This document shows positions 45,421 through 57,880 of a stretch of 64,000 bases of DNA, piece after piece (within the stretch, counting starts at the first letter, position 1; each line of letters opens with the position of its first letter). A program made the translations under genes and the position numbers. Source of the DNA: Ganoderma boninense (Eukaryota; Basidiomycota; Agaricomycetes; Polyporales; Polyporaceae). The stretch is taken from contig CM035314.1 of assembly GCA_002900995.3 (NCBI GenBank), forward strand, positions 2,069,258 through 2,133,257, written 5' to 3'. The notes under the pieces were generated by a model, which was not told the DNA's origin, made no database searches, and saw nothing but the letters and a program-made list of their open reading frames with translations.

Positions 45421-45868
45421 GTGGCAAACGAGGTGTAAATAACTCGCCATTATGCACTCTGTAGAGTAAATGAGCACGACTCAATATCTTGTAGTCCGGG
45501 GCCGGGGGAAGGCAAAAACGACTGTGAGCCCACTGCAGCGCGAGCAGCTAATCAAGCCAATCAAGCTCCGCTCGCGAATCGCCGAAGTTGAAGTTGGCGA
45601 CAGCCGACCAATACTAATCTCGACGGTCTTTGTGCTTTTCTTCGTCGCATTCAACGCTGGATCACTAAGATAATACGGCAAGTATATTTGACTTGGACAA
45701 TCTGTAGGGGCTGACATTCGAATACTAAAAAGTTACTGACTTTTTGGCCGCACAGGTCCCACTCACCGTCTGGCCCGAGGCCCCCTTCAAGTTGTCGAGG
45801 ATCCCAAGTTGATTTATAGAAAGGGGAAGGCCTCTGATCGTCAGGTAGTAGGTAAAAACCAACCAGTC
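45421..45868. other. Divergent promoter region between D3 and F3
   Basis: A leftward kinase and a rightward F-box gene both start from this area. A 67-codon plus-strand frame (45,470) shows no domain. Nothing else recognised. Confidence 0.4.
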
Positions 45869-46844
45869 ATGGAAGGAAATGTCGTAGTGAGTGCGTCCCT
45901 TCACATCCTTGAAGACATCGATCTCATGCCGTTAGGAGCGGGTCCTGCCGCCCGTCCACAGGCTTCCCCCCGAATTGCTTGCGCATCTCTTCAGAGAATT
46001 GCAGCTATCTCTCAGATGGACCTGGATGAGCATAGTCCACGGCTGTCTTGGATATGTGTCAACCGTGACTTGGATCCGCATCACCTGGATCTGTCGCTAC
46101 TGGCGCCTCGTTGCACTCGAATCTCCTCAGCTTTGGACCTTGATCGTCGTCAATCCGAACCTAGCCAGGACCTGGGCTCCAACGTTCCTGGATCGTTCTA
46201 GGGGGATGCCTCTTACTATGTCGATCGAGACTTTCATTGAAGATACTCAGCCCATACTCGACATATGCCTCCCCCACGCACACAGGCTACGTCGACTATA
46301 CGTAGAAGGGCCGTTGTGCCACCTTCTCGTGCCATCTACCGGGAGATTCGACGTTTTGGAACAGCTATACGTCATGCATTATCGGCGAGAAGATGACACC
46401 GTTGATGTCCCCGATTCGTGTCGCACTCTCCGTCTCTGCGGCGATAACTTCCGCCGATTGCAGACCTTGAATATTCAATGCATAGACATAAAGTGGGACA
46501 CCTTCTCCCTCATGTCCTTGCACGAACTGGAGCTGGGAAGCCTGCCTTTCGGTATCTACATCACGTCTATTCTGCAGATCCTGCAGAACTTCCCTGAGTT
46601 GCGCGGTTTTGTTCTCGGGCCCTCATGTACTATCTGGCTACCATCCCGTGCCCAACACTGGGCCAACACGATGGGTCCCGTATCTTTGGCACACATCAAC
46701 AGGATAGATCTCTCAGACCGTCCTTGGACGCTCGCTCATGTCCTGGACAATGTTATCGTCCCGTCAGGCTACTTCCACATCTCGTTGGATTACTACGGAG
46801 CGCTCAAGGACGCCCGAGACCTCTCAATCAATCCTCTTGAGATG
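45869..46844 (+). CDS. F-box protein, copy 3 (F3), cut by assembly gap
   Basis: Exon 1 (45,869-45,886) encodes MEGNVV; after a small intron the second exon reads ERVLPPVHRLPPELLAHLF (F-box), then TWIRITWICRYWRLVALESP and LHELELGSLPFG. The frame is open up to the run of Ns at 46,845, so the C-terminal third is missing from this assembly. It is more distant from F1 and F2 than these are from each other, but keeps the same tiny first exon. Confidence 0.8.
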
Positions 46845-46944
46845 NNNNNNNNNNNNNNNNNNNNNNNNNNNNNNNNNNNNNNNNNNNNNNNNNNNNNNNN
46901 NNNNNNNNNNNNNNNNNNNNNNNNNNNNNNNNNNNNNNNNNNNN
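46845..46944. other. Assembly gap (100 N)
   Basis: Exactly 100 Ns, the conventional size for a gap of unknown length. It removes the 3' ends of two convergent genes: F-box gene 3 and the mitochondrial carrier. True distance unknown. Confidence 0.98.
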
Positions 46945-48483
46945 GCCGCCGTCGCCCAGGCGCCGTACCAGAGCGTCCCGACGCCGTAGCGCTTGATCTG
47001 TGCATGTATGCGCGCGCGTACGCAAGCAGGTTGTCAGCCATGCGGACGCGTGGAGCCGCGGTGGCGCAGACGTACCCTCGAGCGCAGGATCGAGAGCCCC
47101 GCCTTGCCGTCCGTCTGCATCGTCGTCTTGACCGTGTCCACCGGGGTGAGGATCATGCGGAAGAGCGCCGCTGCGACCGACGCGAACACCGTCTTCGCGA
47201 GCGCGGGCAGGTTCTTCAGGTACTTGTTGGACTTGAGGAGCGCGAGGATGCCGACGTTCGCGGCAGTGTCGCCAAACCGCGACATGGGGCCTTGGATGAG
47301 GGCGGCGGTGAGGCCCTGGTAGTACCGCGTCCAGCCGCCGTCGGCGTAGAGCGTCTGCGTCGCCTGCGTCATGGTCGTCCCGTAGCGATACTGGTAGTTC
47401 ATGATCGTGCGCAGCGGCATGAGGGTGAGGACCTGCAGGACCATCGCAGCAGCGCCGCTGAGGCCACCGCCAAGAGCGCTCTTGAGTGCTTTTCCCAAGT
47501 CGAACTAAGTGCACTGGATTAGCATAGTCCATTCGTAAACAAGAAATATGGCGGCACATAGAGACCGGTCAGAACAACCCCCGAAATATTGCACCCCAAC
47601 ATTCGTCCTTGCCACGGCATTTGAAGCAGATTAATGAGCAACATGGATGACACCTGCTGCTCGGCCCTGCACGTCAAGAGGCCGCCCGCTGCCACTCTTG
47701 CGCACCAAGGGGACAGCCGGCGGCGTAAGGACTTGTGTACAGTCCTCGACCTCCTTATCTCCTTTCTCATCGTCTCTCCACCGGTTGGAGACGTTGAGAC
47801 AAGTCATGACAACACGCCTGCGCGCGTCCATGCGCTCATGGAGGGACATGCAACGCGTACGCCCGCTCTCCTCACAGACCTCGCATGAGATTTCACTGTC
47901 AGAGCGTCTCCTGGTACCAGGACGTGTCTCGAACACTGCGATATACCGTTGGCGTATGCGCGAACAGGGAAAACGACAATGTATGCGTGGCTCGCTCGCA
48001 ATATCGAGTTGCGGATGGACTGTATGCGTATATGCACGGGGACGCGACCCAAGGGATTAGACCTGAAACTGACTACGAAAGCATCCAGCCCTTGAAGTCG
48101 CCCACCCGTGCATACACCAATGAAAGGTTCACCAGGACACGTCCAGCTTCTTCCGGTCCCCAATGCCTTCAATGCAACGCCTCCTACTTCAAAATGTCGC
48201 GTTGCGGGAGCGCATATATGCATGGCACCCACTCCAGTCCAAGGCAACATGCACGCCGCTTCGACTCTGGGACCAACGAAGTACTCACGTCAACATCGTC
48301 CGAGTCTAGGATGCCCTTGATGAATACCCCGAGGCCGAAGATGCCCAGCATGGCGAAGAGGGTGTACCACCCGATAGTCCACCAAGTCCGCTTTTCTTGA
48401 GGAGTGACCGACGCGTCGCTAGCTTCCTCATCATCGTCACGATTGAGGAGAGGAGCCCGCTCGTCGATGGGCCGTCCGGACAT
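46945..48483 (-). CDS. Mitochondrial carrier protein, 3' end lost in gap
   Basis: Exon 1 (48,483-48,289) encodes MSGRPIDERAPLLNRDDDEE through a first hydrophobic segment to LDSDDVD; exon 2 (47,504-47,076) continues FDLGKALKSALGGGLSGAA, LTLMPLRTIMNYQYRYG and the carrier signature TPVDTVKTTMQTDGKAG (PxDxxK); exon 3 (46,997-46,945) gives IKRYGVGTLWYGAWATA and is cut by the gap. All junctions are phase 0. The family moves metabolites across the inner mitochondrial membrane; substrate is not evident. The intron between exons 1 and 2 is 784 bp, far longer than usual here. The start has an ideal CCACCATG context. Confidence 0.85.
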
Positions 48484-49648
48484 GGTGGAGAGGGAGGAAG
48501 AGGGAGAAGAGAGAGGGGTGCGTGCGCATGGCTGACTGAGCGAAACCTAAGTAACGACTTCACACCGAGCTGGGATAGCGCAAGCGAACCGCGCGCTCGC
48601 ACACATTGCCGCCCATTATCTAATCTGATAAGCTTGATTAGGATCTGCCGTCTCCATCCTTGTCGCTCGCCTCTCCGGAGTCGCAGCTCGATCGCTTGAA
48701 CGGCCTTGAACTTCCCTGACCGTCTTTCGCTGCCGCTTTACAACTTGGCCCCGTGACAATGCGCATCCTCGTAAGGAGTTTCTACATTGCCCTTTCCGCC
48801 CTTCTAAGAACAACGTTGCATCACCGTCACGCCCAAGACCCGAAGCTGACAGTTTCGCGCAGGTCTTTTACCCCAGAGGCATATCCCTGCTCGCCACGTT
48901 GAGCGTTTCAGGCACTCAGAACAGCCCCGCGCACGACGGGATATCTTCGCGGGATCGTACAATGGTCGCTGTCAAGATGGCTGTAAAGAGGTCTCCGCGC
49001 CGCCCACTGTGCACAGCGGAGCGCGAGCAAGTGGCCGTCCTTCAACACTAAATGCTACTAGAATAGGAAGCTACCTGAGCGGCTCGACCGCTCTCCCTGG
49101 CAAAGGAGAGTGTCCAATTTTTTTACACTCAGATGGCGCACATGACCTTTCCCCAGTGCAATCGACCAAGACCTCCTTCAGGTTTTCCGGACACCAGGAG
49201 TGTCCGGTTGATACATTCTTCTCTCGTTGTCAAATCGAGCATGGCGTCTCGCCCAACAACGAAATTTGACAGTCATTCCGGTGATGATCGCAACCACGGT
49301 GAGCCTTCTGCGCTACGAAACGGACTTTGCTTCAGAATCAGTTAAGGGGATCTCCTATTGTGCTTCAATTGGGTACATAACGAGCGACTGAAGACTGGAC
49401 ACTTCATCCGATGGTCGCCGTCCCGTCCTCGACTCGCTTAACCTTGTGCCTGGAGACAACGTGCTGTCAACCGAGTTCCACTCCCCAACGATGCTCACGT
49501 CCAGGCATCTCTGACGGAGTTCTTGCAGACGAGCGATACCATTCCCCTCTCCATCAAGGGTTATTGAAGCACACAACACGCGAACCGGGGCCTCAGTGAA
49601 GAACGTGCTCCTCATTGAGGGCACACCATCAGCAAACTGGGCAGCGAG
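48484..49648. other. Intergenic, no gene seen
   Basis: Upstream region of the carrier gene followed by about 1 kb without domain-bearing frames, RNA genes or tandem repeats that I can identify. Confidence 0.4.
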
Positions 49649-51234
49649 GATGCAGGCACATGCAGCCGCAGTAGGGGTTTGTAGCCATCGTAGTGGATCG
49701 CAAGTACCTCACGGAGTCCTATAGGATGGCATAGGGCTTTGTAAGTCACTGTAGCATAACGCACAAGACCTTGTAGGACCATGTAGGGCTAACAGTGGTC
49801 AATTGTAGACGTCTGCAAGGCGCTACAGGTTGTCCCCCAGGCCACGCTAGGGGTATGCAGTTGACATACCATGGTCCTGTAGGATCCTACGGAGCTCGAC
49901 GGAAAGCGACGGCTCATGCCAACCTCGAACAGTGTAAATTGGCAAAAACTCATGATATGGGAGTAATACAAAATATATTGCGTTGATTAGCACGGCCACT
50001 AAATACATGATTGCCTCAAGAACTACCTCAGTCCGTGCGCGTACAGAAGAAGTGCTCGGAAATGATGATGATTAGGAATGTGAAAACACGCACCTTGCAG
50101 CCCGTAGGACCTGCTGATCGCACAGCTGTAGTAGAGGAATCTGAACCGCTGCGATCTGGCTCTACGCGCCGAAGGCAGCGACAAAATATGGGGACCCACT
50201 TACCTGAGTACTTCACCGACAGCCAGGCACCTGATTAAAGGTTTGAAAAGGATAGCGAGCACGTACCTCTGGAAGTTCCACCTCTGTCCCGAAGACGACG
50301 TGCCCGGCCAGAATGTAGGGGTGACAAATGCAAAGGAGATGGGCGCACCTTAGGGCACCCTGAACATGGCTCAAGGCCGAAGGCGATGGCTGATATGAGA
50401 TCCATAGGCCGACACGCATACACGCACCTGGTATAGGAATAGGAAGCAGATACGCACCTGATATAGCAAGAGGAAGAAGCAAATGAGCAAGGAGGAGACG
50501 CACCTTTAAGCCGACGACAAGAGCGGGCTCGATTTTCATAGGGCTCGGGAGGCGGAGGGGTCAGAGAATATCCAGCAGGCAGAAATGCGAGTGAGAAGGA
50601 CGAGGGAGAGTGGGGGGACCATAGTGGATAGAGGTCAAGTCGCATTGGGGTGAAGTCGAGGCTGCCCCGGGCTATATTGGGCGTCGGAGCAACCATGACG
50701 TCATGAAAGAAGTACGCACCTAATACCTGCCAGTCCGGACACGTCCTGAAATTCGTTGGGGTTATCCAGCAACCAGTTGGGGTGGGAACTCGGGGTACGT
50801 GTCCCCACAAGGAACAACTGAGAAAGCGAGCACTTGGGACAGCGAGCGCAAGGTCAATGGCTGTCGGGTGTGTTGATTTACCATAGCTCGATGTGAGTTG
50901 AATCGAGGGTTCGGAGGAGGGTCGATAAAAGCGAGAGTAAGTATTGATGCTTAGCGATGGTCGGACATAGTGGTGGCAGTCATCCAAGGAAAATCCTACG
51001 CGCCTTTGTAGCGCCCTATCGTTGATGGTGGCGTCCGCCGGAGGCCTTGCATGGTACTGCAGGGTTTCAACGTGTCCTACTTGTGGACTACATCGCGCTA
51101 TAAAATTAAAACGTATACGATATGCTCCTACAGGACCTAGCCGTATCCTACCATTGACTGTACGATCCTGTCGGACATGGGCGGAGCCTGCGAATTACTA
51201 CAGCCGCCTGTACGGTTGCGTAGCGCCCTGCATC
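49649..51234. mobile_element. Possible non-autonomous DNA element with subterminal motifs
   Basis: The first 250 bases are crowded with TGTAGG/GTAGGGC-like words, and the last 240 with the reverse complements (CCTACA, GCCCTA, GTAGCGCCCTGCA). GATGCAGG begins the left edge and CCTGCATC ends the right edge; TGCAAGGCGCTACAGG (49,816) is nearly inverted in the right part. Such mirrored subterminal words are typical of some class II transposons. The interior has no transposase; it contains at least six GCACCT words (AGGTGCG on the minus strand). No target-site duplication was established, so edges and classification are tentative. Confidence 0.35.
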
Positions 51235-52059
51235 GCTTTGCAGGTAAGTTGCGCTTTTGCTGATGACTGGCTCGCTGACGAGCTCGATGTGCTCAGCCAT
51301 GGGACCGTTCAGTTGGGTCCTTGCGCTATCTCCCGGCTACACCTCACGATCATGGATGTCAAGACAGACTACCATTCGGCGCGATCCACCTCGGCATGCA
51401 AGGTGCGACAAGGTCGATCAGCGCGAGCTCGGCCGCACACGAGCTAACAGGGAGAGCAGCTCAACGTCTGCATCTGCGTCGGTCATCTCTGTGGCCGTGA
51501 TGTCTGCTGGTGCTCAACCATCAGCTCAGTCGTCCTCCAGCTCCCAACCTGGCCCCTCCTGGCAGTTCCGTGATTTGGTCAATGTGAGAAGCTCATCCGC
51601 ACTCCACCACCACGACTTCAACTATCTTTCGAAGTCGTCACCGCACTGACTTGCCACGGCTTCGAGTGTCGTGGAGCGCGCTAAGCGTTCAGAAGAGGGC
51701 CACGCTGCGAGCCAGACGGGGATGAATGGCTGCTCGATTGGGCTCAGGCTGTGCGTTCCCGTCGTTCTCCATCTGTCCATGTGGTGGGTTTTCTCTGCAG
51801 ATGCGTATGGGTTTGGACAGTGGCTTGTCGCAATGGTCGTCCTATAGATAATACCGCTTTACGCCGTACTCGTCAGCGAAAGCTGTGGAGATCGTGTAGG
51901 AAACAGGGTCTCTATTGTCTGTCAAAGACTAGTATTAGAGTGTGATTCGGATCCCGGTGTCGAGAATGAGAATCGAGGCCAGACCGGTATAAATCTCCGT
52001 GCACGCTTTAATGGCCGCCGAGAGCTTCCATCTCCTCTTCTTGCTGCCCTTGTCCAACG
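51235..52059. other. Intergenic region upstream of membrane protein B2
   Basis: No supported gene; short frames only. The end holds the promoter of the following gene. Confidence 0.35.
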
Positions 52060-53625
52060 ATGTCCCCAACAACCAGTGGTCAGTCCTCGCTCAAAACGTT
52101 GACTGCGAACCATTCCACGTCATGGAATGACATGCCCCCCGTATTTCGAGAAGGGCTCGTTATCATTGCGCTAATGTGCACGCTGTACGGTAGGGGTATT
52201 TTGACGCAATCTCCTTCAAGTTTCTCTGACCGACGTTTACGAATTAGGAGTGCTTGTTCTACTCTGTGGTGCCTCCATCTATGCGCTGACACAGTAAGAC
52301 TCGGAGGATTTTACTCCACCATTACCGCATATCAGTGCTAATTGGATTGGCATGCAGAAAATGGCTCAATAACCGGAACCATGGAACGAGTGTCCTAGTC
52401 CTGGGCTTTTCCCTGCTGGCCCTCCTCTCCTCTACCACCATCCACACTGTCGCTATGTTTCGAGGCTGGGCCCAAATCCTTTTCGCAAAAGTTCGTGACC
52501 CCGACAGCACAGTACAAGTGTCATGCTGTGGACCCACCGCAGCTCTGACAATCAATGTTCGTTTTCTCGACAACGTCTCGCTTCCGTCTCGCTTCTCACT
52601 GACTATCCTCCCTTCAAAGATCCTGTTGGGAGACGCCATTGTGTGCTGGAGAGCATATATTCTCTGGAAGGGCAACAGGATCGTCCTGGGCGCGTGCACC
52701 ATGCTGCTTCTGACAGCATTCGGTGCGTAGTCCCTGGCTTTGTCCTGAGACGTCGAGTTTTGAATATTTCCATCCGTAGCGCTCGGTGTCGTGGATACAA
52801 GATATACCTGTAAGGTTGGATCGGCTACCAGTGGACGATGGAAACCGGACCCACATGCCGACGGAGAGGGGGAGCTGTATGAAGGATTCTCGTATGGTGT
52901 CGCCGCCACCGTCTTTTCGTTGTGTACGAACCTCTTCTCCACGGTGGCTGTCGCGGTCAAGACATGGTACGCGTCCCATCTCATGATCTAACCTTACGAA
53001 TCAAGATTAACTGTGCACTTGTAGGCAATCAAGGAGGTTTGTGAAGCGATACATCGTCGCACCAGGCCCTAGAGTTTCTCAAGTTCAGAAAATCTTCACC
53101 TTCCTAGTCGAGTCGGGAGTAGTTTACTGCACGCTCTGGGTGAGGTTTAATAGCCTCAGTAATCCACCGAGTTCGCTAATCTGCAAATTTACGTAGATGT
53201 TCGTGCTCGCTTGGCAGGCGGGAAAATATGAAGGTATCCCGTCCCACCAGGGCGACAACAGTTTCTGGGATATCTTCACCATCGTCATGGAAGGCGCCGT
53301 GGTACCTCTCATAGTGCGCATCCTTCTACTTCTGTCTTCGGATCCATTTGAACTTGTCTCCTCTTATCAGGCCATCTATCCGACCGTCATCATCGTAGTC
53401 CTTGCGCTCAACCGCTCGCATGTCGAGAACGGCTTCGCGAAGGCTAGCCTTGATAGCAGTGCCACCTATCCGGTTTCACTGGCCCCCCTCGCTGTTGCGG
53501 TCAACACCACGGTGGTGACGCGTTGCGACAGTCAGCCCCGAGGGATGTCCGAGACGGTGCTGGTAATTGGTGAGGAGAAGGACAGCCCTGAGGAGGGCTC
53601 GAGTACCCATACCACTGAAGCATGA
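52060..53625 (+). CDS. Seven-helix membrane protein, family B, copy 2
   Basis: Multi-exon gene starting MSPTTSGQSSLKTLTANHST and ending STHTTEA. It follows the layout of the gene at 6,843: a first helix before LYG, then LLCGASIYALTQ, NNRNHGTSVLVLGFSLLALL, ILLGDAIVCWRAYILWKGNR, DPHADGEGELYEGFSYGVAA, VKRYIVAPGP, and AIYPTVIIVVLALNRSHVEN before the soluble tail. It is clearly more diverged from copies 1 and 3 than these are from each other, with a different N-terminus and a CCGPTAALTIN block. Small introns of 50-70 bp at equivalent places. Function unknown. Confidence 0.85.
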
Positions 53626-53749
53626 GTGTCCGAATACATGGCTTGATACTGCATGGCGACTTCTCCATCTTGAAGCGGCGCGGCATCGAACGGAATGAGG
53701 CTCGTTGAATTTAGCATTGTATATTATTAATCCCGCTTGCACATATATA

Positions 53750-55400
53750 TTTCCCTCACGGAGTAGCCAGTCATTCTAACCGACACTCAACATGGATGGA
53801 ATATAAGTGTCTGGGATGGAGAACTCACATCGTACGGGTTCAGTAGTCGAAGTACGCCTTGGTAGGGACGGCGCCGACAACATCCTGGCTTCAAAGTCAC
53901 ACTCCGAGTCATCCTTCCTCACGTGTTAGGAGCGGCTGGATTCCGAAGATCTTCTGAGAGGACTGCAGCCTGTAGGATTGAGTAGTCAACATTGGGCACA
54001 TCCGAACCACATGGAAGGAGGGCTCGCTCACATCTTGTGGAGGGACACATGACAGTCCCCATATTTCAATGCCGCCAGCATCTCCACAAGGGCCGCCAGA
54101 CTCGGACAGCAAGACCTCGATGTCGACGCTACGAAGCCACGGGAAGTCCCGGATGAATTTTGCGACCAGGGCGTCGAGGTGCCAGGTATCGAAGTTGCCC
54201 ATGCCATTGTGCTGCAATCGATCGTTCGCGAGCTTCACAATCCGGAGTGCTGCGCTTGCGAGTGTGTTCACACCGATGAGAAATGGCAGTTTTGAAGTTC
54301 ACGAAGCGCATACATTGATACCCGAGTCACTGCATTCGTCTTCACTCCACAGAAAATAAGAGATACTCACGTTGATATGGCCCTGGTAAACATCCTTCCT
54401 GACGAATACAGAGCAACAAGAACAAAGACTCACTAGCAGCAAGGGGGAAAGTACGACGAAGCCCGTGGCCCTCCTCGGAGTCAGTGGGGGATGCGCCGGT
54501 GAGTTGGCCCGAGGTCCACTAAGTACTAGCTGATCATTTGTTGGAGGACGTATTCGAGCAGAGTGTAATGGAGAGCTGAGACCAGACCAGGCCATGGCAG
54601 AGATGGTCGTGAAAGCCAGATGGCTGCCGCGGCCTTGAGCCTCGCGGAAGCGTCTACTGTATCTTATCTGATACCCTGAATGGAGATGGCCAGCAATCCT
54701 TGTGTCAGGGCGCCATAACTTCTTCGACGAGAACAACCTCGAGATTCCCCACTCAATTCTATTGCACCCTCCTACATAGCAGCACTACTCTCGGCAAGTG
54801 GTTTATTCACAGGGATAATTCCTGACAGACAGGTCACACAGGCGCAGAATATAACAAGGCGGGCGCACGGGTGACGGTGAGTTCCGGAGTGTTCGGCATG
54901 TCAAAAAGATATTGACAGATAGGCTGTATCTCGAGATTGAGACTCAGAGAGAGCGGATGTATGCATCGAGCATCGAGGCCTATGGGGTCAGTTGCGCCAC
55001 ATAGGCGTACTTACTCAGGTGCGCACAACTTGTTCATTGTCATTCGCACTCCTTTAGCTTGTGTGGCGTGACATCCTTGATCACCACTGCCCCACTGTAG
55101 ACGTTTCCAGTACACCGCACCTTCATCCTGAAATAATCTTGTCAGTTCCCTTGCGCTCATCTTGAGTCGTGGCCGCGCGGCGCGGCCTTCTCAGGCCATG
55201 GCCAGACGTTGACCGGTATCGTGAGGCCGCTCCACAGTCGCAATCGCGCTCTTCATGAATCATAACACAGTGCGTTGTTCCTTTTGCGGCTCGCCCACGA
55301 CATAGCATGATTCTGTCAAACTGAGACATCTGTTGATCACTCGTGCAGTGCTAGCAGGACTCATGTCTCGGGCGCAATTCTCTACACCGCCTTGGACGGG
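53750..55400. repeat. Decayed partial copy of repeat A
   Basis: Several blocks match the last third of repeat A in the same orientation: 54,300-54,400 with 4,430-4,530, 54,535-54,685 with 4,700-4,840, 54,790-54,830 with 5,070-5,110, and 55,080-55,130 with 5,345-5,400. Similarity is lower than between the two long copies. As in copy 1, a family B membrane protein gene follows directly, so A-end plus B gene is the ancestral unit. Confidence 0.65.
53909..54736 (-). pseudogene. Unidentified gene remnant inside decayed repeat A
   Basis: Two minus-strand open stretches appear linked: one from about 54,736 with a hydrophobic GFVVLSPLLLVSLCSCC helix followed by a GTGAGT donor near 54,372, and one with NTLASAALRIVKLANDRL, NFDTWHLDALVAKFIRDFPW and GGIEIWGLSCVPP. 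The corresponding parts of the two long repeat copies are more broken. I do not recognise a family. It may preserve the best remains of a gene once carried by the repeat. Confidence 0.3.
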
Positions 55401-55530
55401 AGTCTGGGCGATCTCACACCAAAAACATTTCCGATCAATTTCGGTCACAGACAAGTTCAGCGCTGGGAAATATATTATCTCTGCCAACATCCACACCGAA
55501 GCCCATGCGCCCCTCCCCTTTCCCCGAGAT

Positions 55531-57145
55531 ATGTCTCTGACAACCAGTACCCAGCGCCCGCTTCCTACATTGACTTTCAATACCCAAGAATGGCATAGAT
55601 ATGTTCGCCCTGAAGTTCGTGAACGTGTTGTAATCGCTGCGCTTCCGTGCGCATTCTACGGTATAATCAAATTTATCTCACATATTCTCGGGTCTGACAA
55701 AGATCACCAACTAGGAATATTTGTTTTGCTATGTGGAGCTTCTATATATTCCCTGGTACAGTGAGATTCTGAAAGGCTTGCCCTGTATTCTCTCACAGAC
55801 ACTTACAGTATGTGAACATAGGCTCAATAACAGGAATAGAAAAACTACTGTGGTTCTCAGCTTGGCGCTGCTCGCCCTGTTCTGCTCTACCACCATTTAT
55901 ACAGTGACCAACTTTCTCGGAATGCTGGAGCAAATCTTCCAACAAGTCTTAGAAGCAATCTTCTTGTGGAGTATAAACCACGTCATCCTTTCTTATCCAG
56001 ATGATTTCTACCTTGTGCCCAGCATCGGGCAGGCAGCTTTGTTTTGCGCTCCCACTGCCACCCTGACTGTTAATGTTCGTGTTCATTTTACTATATCACA
56101 GCAAGTCAGGCTGACAACCTTATTCTAAGATACTGTTGGGAGATGCAATTGTATGCTGGCGAGCTTGCGTACTCTGGCAAGGCAACAAAATTGTTATGAG
56201 TGCTTGTACTTTACTACTATTGACAACATTTGGTACGCTGCTCCGAAAACCTCTGTTATCACTATTGCTGAGTGCTGAGATCTTATGTTAATATACAGCT
56301 CTAGGCATAGTGGATACCACATACAACTGCCCAATGTATTCCGGCAGTGTTAGTTCATGGCGACCTGATCCTCATGCCAAAGGAACAGGGAGTCTGTATC
56401 AAGGGTTGTCATATGGTGTCGCTGCTACGGCACTGTCTTTGAGCACAAACCTATTTGCGACGATTGCTGTCACAATTAAGGCATGGTGGGCCTCCTCTCT
56501 CTCTCAAATGTTGCTGCATTGGATCTTAACGATCTGCAGGAACTCGAGAAAAGCACTAAAGCGATATGTTGTGATGGGCCCCATGGCCTCTCAAATGGAG
56601 AAGGTGTTTTCATTGCTTGTAGAGTCAGGTATGGTCTATTGTGGTATCTGGGTAGGTTCGATATTTATTAGTTTCTTTCTTTTATGAGTCCTGAAAAATC
56701 ACAACATGTAGGTCTTGGTGCTTGCTTGGCAGGCGCGGGTATACCAGGAGGGTTTTCCAGACCCGGGCACAAACAACTTTCGAGGTCTCTTCAATGTCTT
56801 GGTCGGTAGTGCCTTGGTTCCACTAATAGTAAGTCTTCCCCACGGCAGATTCATCTTTTTCTCAACTGCTCACATTGGTGGTTATTGTAGGCCATATATC
56901 CGACTGCCATCATTGTGCTTGTTGCATTGAACAGGTCTCACATTGAACATGGATTCACAACGCCGACTCAGAGCAGGGTTGATCGTCTTCCCCTCCACCG
57001 CCTTACAGCTGCAGTCAACACAACCGTGACAACACTCTCAGACAGGCAGCACAGAGGAGGGTTCGAGAGGGTATTGGTCATCGACGGCCCAGAGGGCTCG
57101 AGCACTCACACTGCTGACGAGCAAAAGCTTGGAGATATTGTCTAG
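55531..57145 (+). CDS. Seven-helix membrane protein, family B, copy 3
   Basis: Starts MSLTTSTQRPLPTLTFNTQE and ends KLGDIV, both as in copy 1. The order is WHRYVRPEVRERVVIAALPC, LGIFVLLCGASIYSLVQ, NNRNRKTTVVLSLALLALF, LLGDAIVCWRACVLWQGNK, an intron, NCPMYSGSVSSWRPDPHAKG, GLSYGVAATALSLSTNLFAT, KRYVVMGPMASQMEKVFSLL, VLAWQARVYQEG, a short intron and AIYPTAIIVLVALNRSHIEH. Exons and introns match copy 1 one to one, and a preserved open frame in both suggests that both are functional. About 400 residues. Followed by the same decayed flank and then by repeat A copy 2. Confidence 0.87.
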
Positions 57146-57880
57146 TACTGGTATAACCGGAGGTCTCGTACTCGCTTCTGCTATGCAAAGAGTCATGTTC
57201 CCGAGAAACAACCCCGACATTTATTGCGAACATTGCTCCATTACGCACTGGAGAAGTGATAGCATACACGTCCAGAAGCTCTGGATCTGCGGGAAAATCA
57301 GGGGTCAATGGGAATTGATGTCAATACAGTCTCAATTCAAGACCCACGATTTGGCACTGAGACGCCACCTGAGGCTGCATTTCAGACGAGGGGAAAATAG
57401 CTCACATATTCCGACAAGACACTACACAAGAGCTCCATACCGTTCGACATCGCATGACCTCAAAACAAGCTCGCACAAGCTCGCCGTCGTCGTGGTATCC
57501 GTCACACATGAGTTCAGTGCCGCTGGGGCGGGGAGACTGGACTTTCGTGAGCTCCCGCACGAGGTGTGTCCTCCGCGAGGAGAATATAATGTCCTGTATT
57601 GAAGTGGTTTATGATATGCTAAGCCGTGCGGCCGGACGTCGAATTGACGAGGAGGTGCAGGATGGGCAGAGGCAGGGAACAACAGTCGTGAAGCCAGCAT
57701 GACGAGAGTGAGCCGAGACCGTCTGCCACAGCCCAGTGCTGATCCTGAGAAAGTCGCGTGTCGGAAGACAAGCTGCACAAGCGGGGATGGTCTATCGCCG
57801 CCCGGCGATGGTGAAACGCTCGACATTCATGCCTGCGAAGCCCACGGTAAATAGGATATTATAAGTAGGTGTGGAACTGG
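57146..57880. repeat. Downstream flank shared with 8,459-9,400
   Basis: Patchy homology with the region after family B copy 1 (see the block 57,533-57,570 against 9,033-9,070). No gene supported. Confidence 0.5.

Noticed and set aside
45470..45673. 67-codon frame between D3 and F3
   Set aside because: No signal peptide, domain or paralogue; likely chance.
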